In this document: positions 25,353-34,029 of the stretch, piece after piece
Layout: each line of letters starts with the position of its first letter
How positions within the stretch are numbered: the stretch's first letter is position 1
Source: Alistipes excrementigallinarum
Lineage (GTDB): Bacteria; Bacteroidota; Bacteroidia; Bacteroidales; Rikenellaceae
Direction of reading: 5' to 3'
Assembly (NCBI GenBank): GCA_019112825.1
Contig: DXIP01000004.1
Location: forward strand, 58,616 to 122,615
DNA length: 64,000 nucleotides
Notes under the pieces: model-generated
What the model was told of the DNA's origin: nothing
Seen by the model: the letters and a program-made list of their open reading frames with translations, nothing else
Databases searched by the model: none
Made by a program: the position numbers and the translations under genes

Positions 25353-26127
25353 GGTATTCGGATGTCGGGCGATGGGTCCGACGGTGCAAAGATAGCGCTT
25401 TGTGCGCTGCGGGGGATGACCGGAATTCCGGTTTGTGCAACCCCGATTCCGGCAGGGGCGATGGCGGGGAGCGGGACGGAGCTGCGGGGAAAGGAGGAGG
25501 GCGGCGGAGCGGCCGTGCGTGACTCTTTTATAATAAGGAGCCAGGGGGAGTGGATGGAGCCGGGGTGGCGGATGGACCCGGGGAAGCGTAAGGGATTGTT
25601 CCGCCCCGGCCTTGGGCGTTCGGAATAGCGGACGGAGAAGGCGGGTAGGATTCGGGCTGCGGCGGCCCTTTTCCGGCGGGTTGGCGCGGGCGTCCTCCTC
25701 GCTCGGAGCGGCGGATGGCGGAGGTGAAAACCGGGTGCGGGGTCGACTTTTTGCGGCGGGCGGCGCGGGAGCCCTCCTCGTTCGGGGCAGCGGGTTGGTG
25801 CGGGCGCTCCCCTCGTTCGGAGCAGCGGGCGAAGAAGAAGAAAACCGAGTGCGAGGTCGACCTGTCGCGGCGGAGGTGGGCGGTGGTGTGGGCTCCGGGC
25901 ATGCGGCGGGTCCTTTTGCGGCAGGCGGAGGCGGCGAAAACCGGGTGCGGGGTTGACTTTTTGCGGCGGGCGGCGCGGGAGCCCTCCTCGTTCGGAGCGG
26001 CGGGTGGAGAAGGCGGGTAGTACTCGGGTCTGCGGCGGTCCTTTTCCAGTGCGGCGCCGGCTTCGGGTCTGCGGCGGCCCTTTCGGGGCGGTGCGGGCGC
26101 TCCCCTCGCTCCCCTCGCTCCCCTCAC
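25353..26127. repeat. low-complexity spacer with 69-bp direct repeat
   Basis: Two 69-bp copies (25726-25794 and 25936-26004) differ at only a few bases, and shorter pieces (gcgggcgctcccctcg, cgggtctgcggcgg) recur between and after them. The plus strand is G-rich. Long open frames exist on both strands, but they encode only reiterated Arg/Pro/Ala-rich sequence and have no start-context or family support, so I do not call a gene. The segment ends at the amidohydrolase stop codon. Confidence 0.65.
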
Positions 26128-27276
26128 TCAGAGCAGCGGGCGGAGGCGGGCGGAGGGACCCAGGCGCATCGAGGCGTAGTCGATGCCTGAAAGCAGGCAG
26201 AGCCCCGGCCGTTTGCCCGGCTCGACGCTCCCCAGCTCCTGCTCCATCCCCAGCGCGCGGGCGCCGTGGAGCGTGGCCCAGGCGATGAGCTCCCCGAGCG
26301 GTACCTCCTCCAGCTGCCGCATCTCCTCGAAGAGCGACATGGCGGGGTTCGAGGCCGGCGAGTCGGTACCCAGGCAGATGAGGGCGCCGTTGCGCCGCAG
26401 CAGCTCGACGGGCGGGCGAAGCCCCGAGATGTGGCGGTTCGAGGTGGGGCAGAGGCACCAGTAGAGCGGCGCGGTGAAGTGTTCGCGCAGCTGGTCGATA
26501 TCCTCCTGCGTCGTGCAGGTGGCGTGGACCAGCAGCAGCGAGCGGTCGCGGGGCGTCTGCTCGACCAGCCGGCGCGTCGGCGAGCCGTAGTGGAGGAAGT
26601 CGCACGAAAGCCCTTCGCTGCGGTACCACTCCCACAGCCCGCCCTTCCCGCGGAAGAGCTCCTTCTCGTCGGGCGTCTCGAGGTAGTGGAGCGAGAGGGG
26701 GGCGTCGCCCTCGCGGGCAAGCGCCGCGAAGGGGGCCTCCTGCACGGCGTAGAGCGAGTGGGGCGTGGGCGAGGTGTCGGGCTCGGCGAGCAGCGGCGCG
26801 AGGTGCTCCGTGGTGCTGCTCCGCAGTCCGAAGAGCTCGGCGAAGGTGTGGTAGCGCAGTGCGCTTTGCCGCTTGGTGGCGAACGAGGTCATCCCGTTGG
26901 AGGTGTCGCCCACGGCACGGATGCCGCGGCTGCGCATGGCGGCGTCGATGCGGTCGGCCGCGCGGCGGCGCTCCTCGCCGCTCACGGCGTGGCGGTGGGC
27001 CCGCAGCGCGCGGATGAAGCCCCGGAAGCCGCACCCCGCGGGAATCATCCCCGCCAGGTGCGCCAGTTCGAGGTGGCAGTGGGCGTTGACTAGCCCCGGG
27101 AGGAGCACTCCGCCGTAGAACTCCACGCCGGCCAGACGGTCGGGCTCGGCGCACTGCTCCACGCCGAGGATGCGCCCTCCGGCGTCGATGCTCACCAGCG
27201 GGTGGCGCAGAAAGCCTCCCGGCTGCCAGAGCAGGTTAGAGGCTATCCGCCGGATGGGCTGCGCGGAAGAATTCAT
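26128..27276 (-). CDS. amidohydrolase-superfamily deaminase/hydrolase
   Basis: 382 residues of the TIM-barrel amidohydrolase superfamily, chlorohydrolase/deaminase branch. Metal ligands: HxH in LVNAHCHLELAHL (about 63-75), His in LLVHATCTT, and Asp in LGTDSPASNP. The start MNSSAQPIRRIASNLL is chosen because earlier Mets lie deep in the upstream gene's other frame. It overlaps the DUF4296 gene by 41 bp and ends a nine-gene leftward block. Because mqnA of the futalosine menaquinone route is in the window, an aminodeoxyfutalosine deaminase role is possible but not proven. Confidence 0.85.
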   Translation of the reverse strand: MNSSAQPIRRIASNLLWQPGGFLRHPLVSIDAGGRILGVEQCAEPDRLAGVEFYGGVLLPGLVNAHCHLELAHLAGMIPAGCGFRGFIRALRAHRHAVSGEERRRAADRIDAAMRSRGIRAVGDTSNGMTSFATKRQSALRYHTFAELFGLRSSTTEHLAPLLAEPDTSPTPHSLYAVQEAPFAALAREGDAPLSLHYLETPDEKELFRGKGGLWEWYRSEGLSCDFLHYGSPTRRLVEQTPRDRSLLLVHATCTTQEDIDQLREHFTAPLYWCLCPTSNRHISGLRPPVELLRRNGALICLGTDSPASNPAMSLFEEMRQLEEVPLGELIAWATLHGARALGMEQELGSVEPGKRPGLCLLSGIDYASMRLGPSARLRPLL

Positions 27277-28063
27277 CGGCGAAGATGCGGATGTCGAGTT
27301 GGCGGATGTAGAGGCTCTCGACGGCCTGCGCCGTCGGGGGCGTGTAGTCGATGCGCAGGTCGCGCATGGTGACGGAGGGGCGTCCGGCCGCCTCGCGCGG
27401 CAGGAAGAGGTTGAGGTGCAGCCTGCGCGTGGTGCTGTCGGTGGTGAAGTGGCGCGAGAAGCGCTCCTCCTTGCCGCGGCGCAGCGTGAAGGTGTAGCCT
27501 CCCGTGCGGCTGCCGTCGCAGCGCTCAAGCCACGCCGAGCCCCGCAGCCCGGGGTTGCGGTCGAGCGAGTCGACCGTATAGCAGACCGAGAGGTCGTATT
27601 CGCCCGCAAGGAGGGTGTCGAGGCGGACGTGGAGCCGCGCCGTGTCGCGCAGCGTGCGCACGCGCACCAGCGAGTCGGTGTAGACGCGCCGCGTGAAGGT
27701 GCGCCGCGCCACGTTGTCGATGGTGTCGAGGATGGAGACCTCGTGCTCGTAGCGCTTGCCCTCCTCCTCGAGTATGCGGATGGACTCCTCGACCACGTCG
27801 CCCAGGCGGGCGCTCTTGCGCTTCGAGAAGTTGCCGATGGTGTACTGCACGTCCTCGGTCGTGTAGCCGTAGCGGGCGAAAATCGGCTCGTAAATCTCGA
27901 GCGAGTCGAGGCGGAGCCGCTCCGTGGTGATGTAGGCGTTGGTCAGGAAGGCGTCATGGAAAATCAGCGCCAGCTCATCGTCGGAGATGATTTTGTGGCG
28001 CGTGCAGGCTCCGGCCATCAGGCCGAGCAGCAGCAGCGCCGCCAGTCGGATGCGGTATTTCAT
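27236..28063 (-). CDS. DUF4296 lipoprotein
   Basis: 275 residues with a lipoprotein signal (LLLLGLMAGAC, cysteine at about 20). A DUF4296 domain follows (about 25-110), beginning IISDDELALIFHDAFLTNAY and ending in the helical region with GYTTEDVQYTIGNFSKRK. The C-terminal half is beta-rich and unassigned. Bacteroidales-specific, function unknown, anchored in the outer or inner membrane. It starts in an ATGA overlap with the upstream permease, suggesting a link to lipoprotein trafficking, and overlaps the next gene by 41 bp. Confidence 0.88.
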   Translation of the reverse strand: MKYRIRLAALLLLGLMAGACTRHKIISDDELALIFHDAFLTNAYITTERLRLDSLEIYEPIFARYGYTTEDVQYTIGNFSKRKSARLGDVVEESIRILEEEGKRYEHEVSILDTIDNVARRTFTRRVYTDSLVRVRTLRDTARLHVRLDTLLAGEYDLSVCYTVDSLDRNPGLRGSAWLERCDGSRTGGYTFTLRRGKEERFSRHFTTDSTTRRLHLNLFLPREAAGRPSVTMRDLRIDYTPPTAQAVESLYIRQLDIRIFADEFFRAAHPADSL

Positions 28064-29271
28064 GGTTCGGTACGTTTTATCATGCTGCGCACGGTGAGGT
28101 GCGTGATGAGCCCCGCCACAAGGGTGAAGGCCACGGCGACGGCCGCCAGGTCCGTCCAGCGGAACTCGACCGGGTAGCTCTGCATCAGGAAGCTCTCGGC
28201 CGGGATGCGGATGAGGCCGTAGTGCTGCTGGAGCAGCGTCGCGCCCACGCCCAACACCACGCCCAGCAGCGCCCCCGCGCCGCTGATGAGGGCCCCCTCG
28301 GCGCTGAAGAGCCTCCACAGGAAGGAGGTGTCGGCACCCAGCGCACGGAGCGTCGCGGCGTCGTCGCGCTTCTCGACGATGAGCATCGCCAGCGCCCCGA
28401 CAATCGAGAAGGAGGCGATGACGAGCACCAGCAGCGAGATGAAGAAGATGCCCCACTTCTCGTAGCGCATGATGCGGTAGAGCGAGGCCTGCATCTCGGC
28501 CCGCGTACGGAGCCGGAAGTCGTCGCCCGCGATGCGGGCCACGCGGACGGCCACCTGTTCGGCATCGGCCCCGGGCGCGGTGCGCAGCAGCAGCGCCGAG
28601 GCGCGGCCCGGGTAGTTGAACAACTCCTGCGCCATGTGCAGCGAGCCGAGCACGTAGCGCCGCTCGGTTTCGAGGTCGAGGACGTAGACGCCCCCCACCG
28701 GCTCGCGCTGCCGCGTGTAGCTGTCGAGCGGCAGCAGCGTCGAGAAGGAGCTCCGCCGCAGGGCGTAGAGCGTCACCTCGGCGTCGGCCAGCGTGCGGAT
28801 GCCCAGCGTGTAGGCCATTGTCTGGCCGATGACGAGCCGTTCGAGCTCGCCCACGTGCAGCCGTGCGTCGCCCCCCGCCACGATGCTGTCGAGCGGCAGC
28901 ACCTTCGCGTAGGCGTCGTCGGCCCCCCGCAGCGTGGCCACCGCCTGGCGGCCGTGGCGCTCGAGCAGCAGGTTCTGCTCGAGGATGAACGAGAGGGCCT
29001 CGACCCCCGGCGCGGCGGCCAGCGCCGCCGTGTCGAGCCTCGCCGTTTCGAAGGTCATCCCCGCGGCGGGCGTGAGCGTCAGGTCGGCGTCGAAGGCCCC
29101 GCCCATCTGCCGGATGAGGCTCTCGAAGCCGTTGAAGACCGAGAGCAGGATGAGCATCGCCGCCACGGGCATGGCCACGGCCACGACGCTCAGCCCCGCG
29201 ATGAGGTTGATGACCGAGTGGGACTTGGGCGCGAAGAGGTAGCGGCGGGCGATATGGCGGGGCAGGTTCAT
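28060..29271 (-). CDS. LolC/E-type ABC transporter permease (FtsX family)
   Basis: 403 residues: N-terminal membrane segment (about 20-48, GLSVVAVAMPVAAMLILLSV), a large periplasmic domain (about 50-265) and three C-terminal segments (about 270-395) forming the FtsX domain. The N-terminus NLPRHIARRYLFAPKSHSVIN is characteristic of lipoprotein-releasing permeases in Bacteroidetes. No ATPase gene is adjacent; a LolD-like partner must be elsewhere. It lies 34 bp after rbfA and overlaps the DUF4296 lipoprotein gene by 4 bp. Confidence 0.92.
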   Translation of the reverse strand: MNLPRHIARRYLFAPKSHSVINLIAGLSVVAVAMPVAAMLILLSVFNGFESLIRQMGGAFDADLTLTPAAGMTFETARLDTAALAAAPGVEALSFILEQNLLLERHGRQAVATLRGADDAYAKVLPLDSIVAGGDARLHVGELERLVIGQTMAYTLGIRTLADAEVTLYALRRSSFSTLLPLDSYTRQREPVGGVYVLDLETERRYVLGSLHMAQELFNYPGRASALLLRTAPGADAEQVAVRVARIAGDDFRLRTRAEMQASLYRIMRYEKWGIFFISLLVLVIASFSIVGALAMLIVEKRDDAATLRALGADTSFLWRLFSAEGALISGAGALLGVVLGVGATLLQQHYGLIRIPAESFLMQSYPVEFRWTDLAAVAVAFTLVAGLITHLTVRSMIKRTEP

Positions 29272-29305
29272 GCGGCGGCGAGGGGTGCGGTGCGGAGCGG
29301 TCGGG

Positions 29306-29644
29306 TCAGTGTTTGAGCGCCTCCTCGATGTGCTCGATGTATTCGAGCGAGTCGTCGAGGAAGAACTGCAGTTCGGGGACGTTCTTCAGCTGGTTGCGGA
29401 TGCGCTGGCCCAGCGCCCGGCGCACGAACCAGTTCTCGTGCTCGAGACGCTCCATGAGCTCGCGGCTCTTCTCGAAGGGGAAGACGCTCACGTAGATTTT
29501 GGCGTAGCTGAAGTCGGGCGAGACGCGCACCGCCGTGACGGTGACGAGCAGCCCGCGGACCAGCGCGGCCCCCTCCTTCTGGAAGATATCGGCGATGTCC
29601 TTCTGAATCTGACGGGCGATTTTCTGCTGACGGGTCGTTTCCAT
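29306..29644 (-). CDS. rbfA: 30S ribosome-binding factor RbfA
   Basis: 112 residues, the usual size. A KH-like fold factor that binds 16S rRNA during late 30S assembly. Recognised by METTRQQKIARQIQKDIADIF at the start, the central VTAVRVSPDFSYAKIYVSVF and the C-terminal VPELQFFLDDSLEYIEHIE. It starts 4 bp after the outer-membrane barrel gene ends, within the long leftward block. Confidence 0.95.
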   Translation of the reverse strand: METTRQQKIARQIQKDIADIFQKEGAALVRGLLVTVTAVRVSPDFSYAKIYVSVFPFEKSRELMERLEHENWFVRRALGQRIRNQLKNVPELQFFLDDSLEYIEHIEEALKH

Positions 29645-29648
29645 GGTG

Positions 29649-30461
29649 TTATCTGTTTTTCTTGTCGTAACTGAATTCGACGCCGGCCTTCTCGCGTTTG
29701 CGGCGCGGCGTGTTCCACGAGTCGAAGCCCTCCTTGTTGAAGCGGTAGCTCAGGCCGATGCTGATGTTGAGGTTGTCCATCGGCGAGCGCAGCGGCGTGG
29801 CCCAGAAGGGGTTCTCGGCGCCGTCGGTGGTGTTGTCCGCATACTTGTTGCGGTTGCGCACGATGTCCGAGTAGCCGAAGTAGTAGCGGGCCCGCAGGTT
29901 GAGCTCGAAGCGGCGGATGAGGATGGCGATGCCGGCGCCGCCGGCCAGGCCGTAGCCCCAGCGGTTGTCGCGCTCGACCTTGAAGGGGTAGTCGCCCTGC
30001 CAGTCTGAACGCCCGGCGTCGCGCAGCACCTCGTCCTCGTAGGTCGACGAGATGTTGTAGGAGAAGGTGGCCGCCGCCTCGAGGTAGAGCCTTACGCGGT
30101 GCTTGAAGAGGTAGGCGTGGGGCTGCCAGACGATGGGCAGCACTACCGAGTTGACGCGACGCGTGTAGTACCTGTAGTCCTTCTTGTCCTCGACCTGCGA
30201 GGCGTTGAGGGCGAACGAAAAACCCTGCTGGAGGAACTCCAGGTCGGCGCCGAAGCCCCCCACGAAGCGCTGCTTGCCGTAGTGGCGCCACGTCAGGCCG
30301 GCGCTGTACATGCCCCACACGCCGCGCGTCTCCTGCGTGGGCTGGAAACGGGCGCTGCCCATGCCGTAGCCCACGACGAAGCCCAGCGTGTGCTGCGCCC
30401 GCGCGCTTGCGCAGCCCAGCAGGGCCGCGGTCAGTAGTCCGATGATTGCAAATCGTTTCAT
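29649..30461 (-). CDS. PorT-like outer-membrane beta-barrel protein
   Basis: 270 residues with a signal peptide (about 1-22, ending ASARAQ). The mature part is made of alternating aromatic strands (for example GVWGMYSAGLTWRHY, RRFELNLRARYYFGYSD, LNISIGLSYRFN), as in the outer-membrane barrel domain of PorT and related Bacteroidetes proteins. The last ~20 residues are basic and probably periplasmic. It follows an Ig-like lipoprotein gene by 24 bp. Exact role unknown; type 9 secretion or general envelope function are both possible. Confidence 0.85.
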   Translation of the reverse strand: MKRFAIIGLLTAALLGCASARAQHTLGFVVGYGMGSARFQPTQETRGVWGMYSAGLTWRHYGKQRFVGGFGADLEFLQQGFSFALNASQVEDKKDYRYYTRRVNSVVLPIVWQPHAYLFKHRVRLYLEAAATFSYNISSTYEDEVLRDAGRSDWQGDYPFKVERDNRWGYGLAGGAGIAILIRRFELNLRARYYFGYSDIVRNRNKYADNTTDGAENPFWATPLRSPMDNLNISIGLSYRFNKEGFDSWNTPRRKREKAGVEFSYDKKNR

Positions 30462-30485
30462 TGGGTCTCTCTCTGCGGGGGCGCG

Positions 30486-32537
30486 TCAGCGCATGAACAT
30501 GCCGCCCGTGGTATTCATGGTGTTGTTGAAGCGCTCCTGGTTGGCCTGGCGCTCCTGCATCTCGCGCTCGCGGCGCCCCTTGTCGCCCTCCTTGGCCAGC
30601 TTCTCGGCCTCGCGGCGCAGGCGCTGCTCCTCGCGCTCGTCGAGCGTGCGGATGAGCGACTCCATCGTCACGGGGGCGAATATCCGCGACATGTCCATCG
30701 TGAACTCCATCTCCCAGTTGGCCTTGGTGGTGAAGGTGTCCTCCCCGTCGTCGTTGGCGTAGAGCTCCGTGCGCTCGGGCTGGCGCCGCTCGACGAGGTT
30801 GCCCGCATCCCACTTGCCGTTGCCGTTCCTGTCCTCGATGACGCGGAAGCGGATGTCGCCCGCCGGCACGTAGTTGAACTGGCAGAGGCCGCTGCTCAGG
30901 TCGCGCCGCTCCTGCTTGAGCTTGCCGCCGCCGTCGAGCATCTGGATGATGTAGCGCGTCCCGTCGTCGGGCGCCACGACGTTGATTTTCACCGTCGAGA
31001 ACTTCTCGGGGTCCATCGTCGCGCGCGACTCCACGATGGAGTCGTTCGAGAAGCCGGCGATGTCGGTGATGGCCCCCGCGGGGATGGTGAGCGTATATTT
31101 CGAGGCGGGAACCCACTCGGTGCGGATGTGCCAGCGGCGCAGCTGCGCCGTGTCGCGCACGATGCGCAGCGGCACCTCCTCGTGGGTGCTGTCGGGGTAG
31201 TCGCGCGTGAGCACCAGCGAGGCCGAGTCGAGCCGCGCCAGCGGGTAGTCGAAGTCGACGACGAGGTCCTCTTCGGGGTTGATTTCGCCCGAGGTGACGA
31301 ACTTCCAGGCGAAGGGGTTCTTCTCGGCCGGCGGGGTCCACTCCTCGCCCGCCTCCTCGGCCTTGCGCTTCTCGCGTTCGAGCTTCTCGCGCTCGCGCTC
31401 CTCGGCCTTGGTCTCGACGAGGCGCCATGCGAGCTTCAAATCCTCGGTCACCTCCTGCAGCTGGCGGATGGAGTCGTGCTTGAAGTAGGTGATGGTGCCG
31501 CGGATGGTGTCGGGAAGCGACTCGGAGGGCATGTTGAACCACAGCGCCACCGTATCGCGCCCCACGGTCTGGGGGTCGATGATGACCCGCTCGTCGGGGA
31601 TGCTGTCGAAGTGGATGCGCACGATGCGCGGGTGGGCCGAGGCGAAGTAGAGCATCGCCTGGTGCTGGAGCGGACGGGCCGTCTCGGAGAGCATCTGGCG
31701 GCGGAAGGCCACGTCGGTGAACATGCGGAAGTAGAGCTGAGGCTCGGCCGTCACGTAGCGGCGCAGCGAGTCATACCAGATGGCGAAGTCGGGCAGCTCG
31801 AGCGGGTTCTGCAGCTCCTCGATGAAGCCCACCTGGTCGACTCCGGGTTCGTACATCTGGTTGTCGTTCGTATCCTCGATGGCGTAGAGCCGGTAGGGGA
31901 TGGGCTTGAGGTTCTGGGCGATGAAGATGCCGTTGGTCTCGGCCCGGGCGATGACCGAGGGCTTGCGGTTGAAGATGGTCGAGTCGTACTCGGGGGTCTC
32001 GTCCAGCGAGTCGGCCGGGTAGAACCAGATGAAGCTCTTCGACACGGAGTCGGTCTTGTAGCTGTCGGCCGTGTAGCCCGAGAGAATCATCGAGTCGATT
32101 TCGTCGCCCGTCGAGAAGACGTAGCGCATCGAGTAGAGCGGGTTGTTCTCGTTGTTGTCCTGGATGGCGCTGCCGAAGTTGAGCGCATAGGTGGTGTTGG
32201 GCTCCAGCGTGTCGCGCAGCTGGATGACCAGCCCGCGTCCGCGCAGCGTCAGCGTCGGCTTCTTCTTCATCTGCGGCGAGGTGAAGAACTCCTTCTGCTG
32301 GTCCTTGATTTGGACGAACTCGTCGAAGCCGATGTAGATTTTCATCCCCTTGGGGACGGTGGGTACGTTGCGCGTGTAGTTGTCGGGCGTCATGGTGAGG
32401 ATGACCGGCGGGAGCGTATCCTTGGGGCCGCCCGTGGGGGTCATCATCGTGGCGCAGCGGCTCAGCAGCGTCGAGCCGAAGAGCAGCAGGACGCCCAGCC
32501 GGAGGGCGCGCAGGGTATGTCGGGGCATGGCGTTCAT
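30486..32537 (-). CDS. large Ig-like-domain lipoprotein
   Basis: 683 residues. A signal with possible lipobox (LLFGSTLLSRC) is followed by an N-terminal bacterial Ig-like (SbsA-type) domain (about 40-145; DTLPPVILTMTPDNYTRNVP onward). Beta-rich repeats run to about 620, interrupted by a very charged Glu/Arg/Lys helix near 390-425, and the C-terminus is a charged coil rich in Glu, Arg and Gln. Conserved in Bacteroidales without known function; probably a surface or periplasmic scaffold. The chosen start forms an ATGA overlap with the upstream lipoprotein gene; another ATG lies 3 codons in. Confidence 0.85.
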   Translation of the reverse strand: MNAMPRHTLRALRLGVLLLFGSTLLSRCATMMTPTGGPKDTLPPVILTMTPDNYTRNVPTVPKGMKIYIGFDEFVQIKDQQKEFFTSPQMKKKPTLTLRGRGLVIQLRDTLEPNTTYALNFGSAIQDNNENNPLYSMRYVFSTGDEIDSMILSGYTADSYKTDSVSKSFIWFYPADSLDETPEYDSTIFNRKPSVIARAETNGIFIAQNLKPIPYRLYAIEDTNDNQMYEPGVDQVGFIEELQNPLELPDFAIWYDSLRRYVTAEPQLYFRMFTDVAFRRQMLSETARPLQHQAMLYFASAHPRIVRIHFDSIPDERVIIDPQTVGRDTVALWFNMPSESLPDTIRGTITYFKHDSIRQLQEVTEDLKLAWRLVETKAEEREREKLEREKRKAEEAGEEWTPPAEKNPFAWKFVTSGEINPEEDLVVDFDYPLARLDSASLVLTRDYPDSTHEEVPLRIVRDTAQLRRWHIRTEWVPASKYTLTIPAGAITDIAGFSNDSIVESRATMDPEKFSTVKINVVAPDDGTRYIIQMLDGGGKLKQERRDLSSGLCQFNYVPAGDIRFRVIEDRNGNGKWDAGNLVERRQPERTELYANDDGEDTFTTKANWEMEFTMDMSRIFAPVTMESLIRTLDEREEQRLRREAEKLAKEGDKGRREREMQERQANQERFNNTMNTTGGMFMR

Positions 32538-33508
32538 CGTTGTCTGGTTTTGAGGGTCGTCCCGTTCTCGGGCTCGGCTTCGGGGTCGTAGTTGTTGACG
32601 AAGCGCCAGCCGTCCTCGACGTAGACCGAGTCGGTGCGCCACGGGCGGAAGGTGAGCCGCGCCGAGTAGGGGCCTCCCGAGAGGTCGATGTCCTGGCGGC
32701 TGTAGGCGTAGCGGCGGTTGCGCGTGTCGGCGACGATGACCATCAGCGGCGTGCCCGAGACGGTCATCGTGAAGTTGCCCGTTCCGGAGTCGCGCGAGGC
32801 CGTGGCCATCGGGTTGCGCTTGGTCTCCTCCTCGTCGTACTTCGAGGTGATGATGCCCAGCGTGGCGTCGTCGTAGGTGGCCACCTTCCAGTCGGTGGTG
32901 TCGACCGCATAGGCGTAGGCCTTGAGCGCGGTGAGCTGCTCGGGCGTCGCCCCTTCGGTGGTCTCGACGTAGGGCTCGATGATGTACTGCGCCTCGAGCG
33001 GCGGTGTGTAGAAGTCGTTGCGCATGAACCACGACTTCGACTCGTCGTAGCTCTGCTTCCAGGGGCGGAAGACCACCGTCGAGTAGAGGCGCGGCATGTT
33101 CTCGCCGAAGCCCTGCTGGCGGTAGCCGTAGAGGCGCAGCTCGGGGTTGACGGCCACCACCAGCGCGCTCGACCGCGTGATGCGCATCGTCAGCCAGCCG
33201 CGCGTCCCCTCGGCCTCGTAGGGCTCGGCCGTGGCCAGCGGCGCGTTGTCCTTGAGCGAGGGGTCGCGCCGCGAGGTGATGATGCCCGCCAGCGCATCCT
33301 CGTAGCTCGTCACCTCCCACTCGGAGGTGTCGGCCGCAAAGGCATAGGCAAGGGTCCCCTCGAGCGCCTCCACGTCGCTGCCCGAGGCGCTCTGGAGCAG
33401 CGGCTTGAGCACGTAGGAGGTGTCGTAGGAGACATCCTTGAAGCATCCGCCCAGCGCTGCCAGGAGGCAGAGGGCGGCCGTTATTCTGAGTCGTTTTCCG
33501 TTCAGCAT
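32534..33508 (-). CDS. lipoprotein with internal duplication
   Basis: 324 residues with lipoprotein signal LLAALGGC. The mature protein is two related halves of about 150 residues. LAYAFAADTSEWEVTSYEDA matches AYAYAVDTTDWKVATYDDA, each followed by GIITS; the phrases LRLYGYRQQG and RRYAYSRQD, and VVFRPWKQ and LTFRPWRT, also pair up. I do not recognise the family. It overlaps folK by 7 bp and the Ig-like lipoprotein gene by 4 bp, so the two lipoproteins are probably made together at the envelope. Confidence 0.82.
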   Translation of the reverse strand: MLNGKRLRITAALCLLAALGGCFKDVSYDTSYVLKPLLQSASGSDVEALEGTLAYAFAADTSEWEVTSYEDALAGIITSRRDPSLKDNAPLATAEPYEAEGTRGWLTMRITRSSALVVAVNPELRLYGYRQQGFGENMPRLYSTVVFRPWKQSYDESKSWFMRNDFYTPPLEAQYIIEPYVETTEGATPEQLTALKAYAYAVDTTDWKVATYDDATLGIITSKYDEEETKRNPMATASRDSGTGNFTMTVSGTPLMVIVADTRNRRYAYSRQDIDLSGGPYSARLTFRPWRTDSVYVEDGWRFVNNYDPEAEPENGTTLKTRQR

Positions 33509-34011
33509 GTCGTCGGTTCGTTGTCGTGTTTGAGCGCCGCGAGCATCTCGCCCACCGTGAGCCCCGTGACCGGATGGCGGCGCGTGCGCATGATTTCGCA
33601 GAGCGGAACCAGCGCGAACTCCCGCTCGGCCAGAAGCGGGTGGGGAACCACCAGGCGCGGGGTGTCAATCACCCGGTCGTCGTAGAAGAGGATGTCGATG
33701 TCGATGGGGCGCGAGCAGTAGCGGCTCCCCGTGCGGGCACGCTCGACGGCCTCGGCCGCGCGGTTGCGCCCCAGCTCGTTCTCAATCTGCTCGATGGTGT
33801 CGAGCACCTCGAGCGGCGAGAGGTCGGTGGTCACCTCGATGGCCTGGTTCGAGAAGCGCTCCTCGGCCTCGAAGCCCCACGGGGCGCTCTCGTAGCGGTG
33901 CGAGCAGCGCAGTACGGCTCCCACCCGTTCGTTGAGCAACTGTTGTGCCCGTTGCAGGCGCCGTTTTACGTCGCCGACGTTTCCTCCTGTCAAAAATACC
34001 ACACGTGCCAT
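33502..34011 (-). CDS. folK: HPPK, folate pathway pyrophosphokinase
   Basis: 169 residues. Transfers pyrophosphate from ATP to 6-hydroxymethyl-7,8-dihydropterin in folate synthesis. Diagnostic features are the N-terminal VVFLTGGNVGDVKRRLQRA, the substrate segment YESAPWGFEAEERFSNQAIE, and the signature SRPIDIDILFYDD with its metal-binding aspartates, followed by VPHPLLAEREFALVPL. It starts 18 bp after holB and its end overlaps the lipoprotein gene by 7 bp. Confidence 0.96.
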   Translation of the reverse strand: MARVVFLTGGNVGDVKRRLQRAQQLLNERVGAVLRCSHRYESAPWGFEAEERFSNQAIEVTTDLSPLEVLDTIEQIENELGRNRAAEAVERARTGSRYCSRPIDIDILFYDDRVIDTPRLVVPHPLLAEREFALVPLCEIMRTRRHPVTGLTVGEMLAALKHDNEPTTC

Positions 34012-34029
34012 AACTCCATAGCGTTGACG

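Noticed and set aside
25528..26127. Open frames in the 25.5-26.1 kb repeats as a repeat protein
   Set aside because: Only translates GC-rich direct repeats; no start context, signal peptide or family resemblance, and other frames are equally open.
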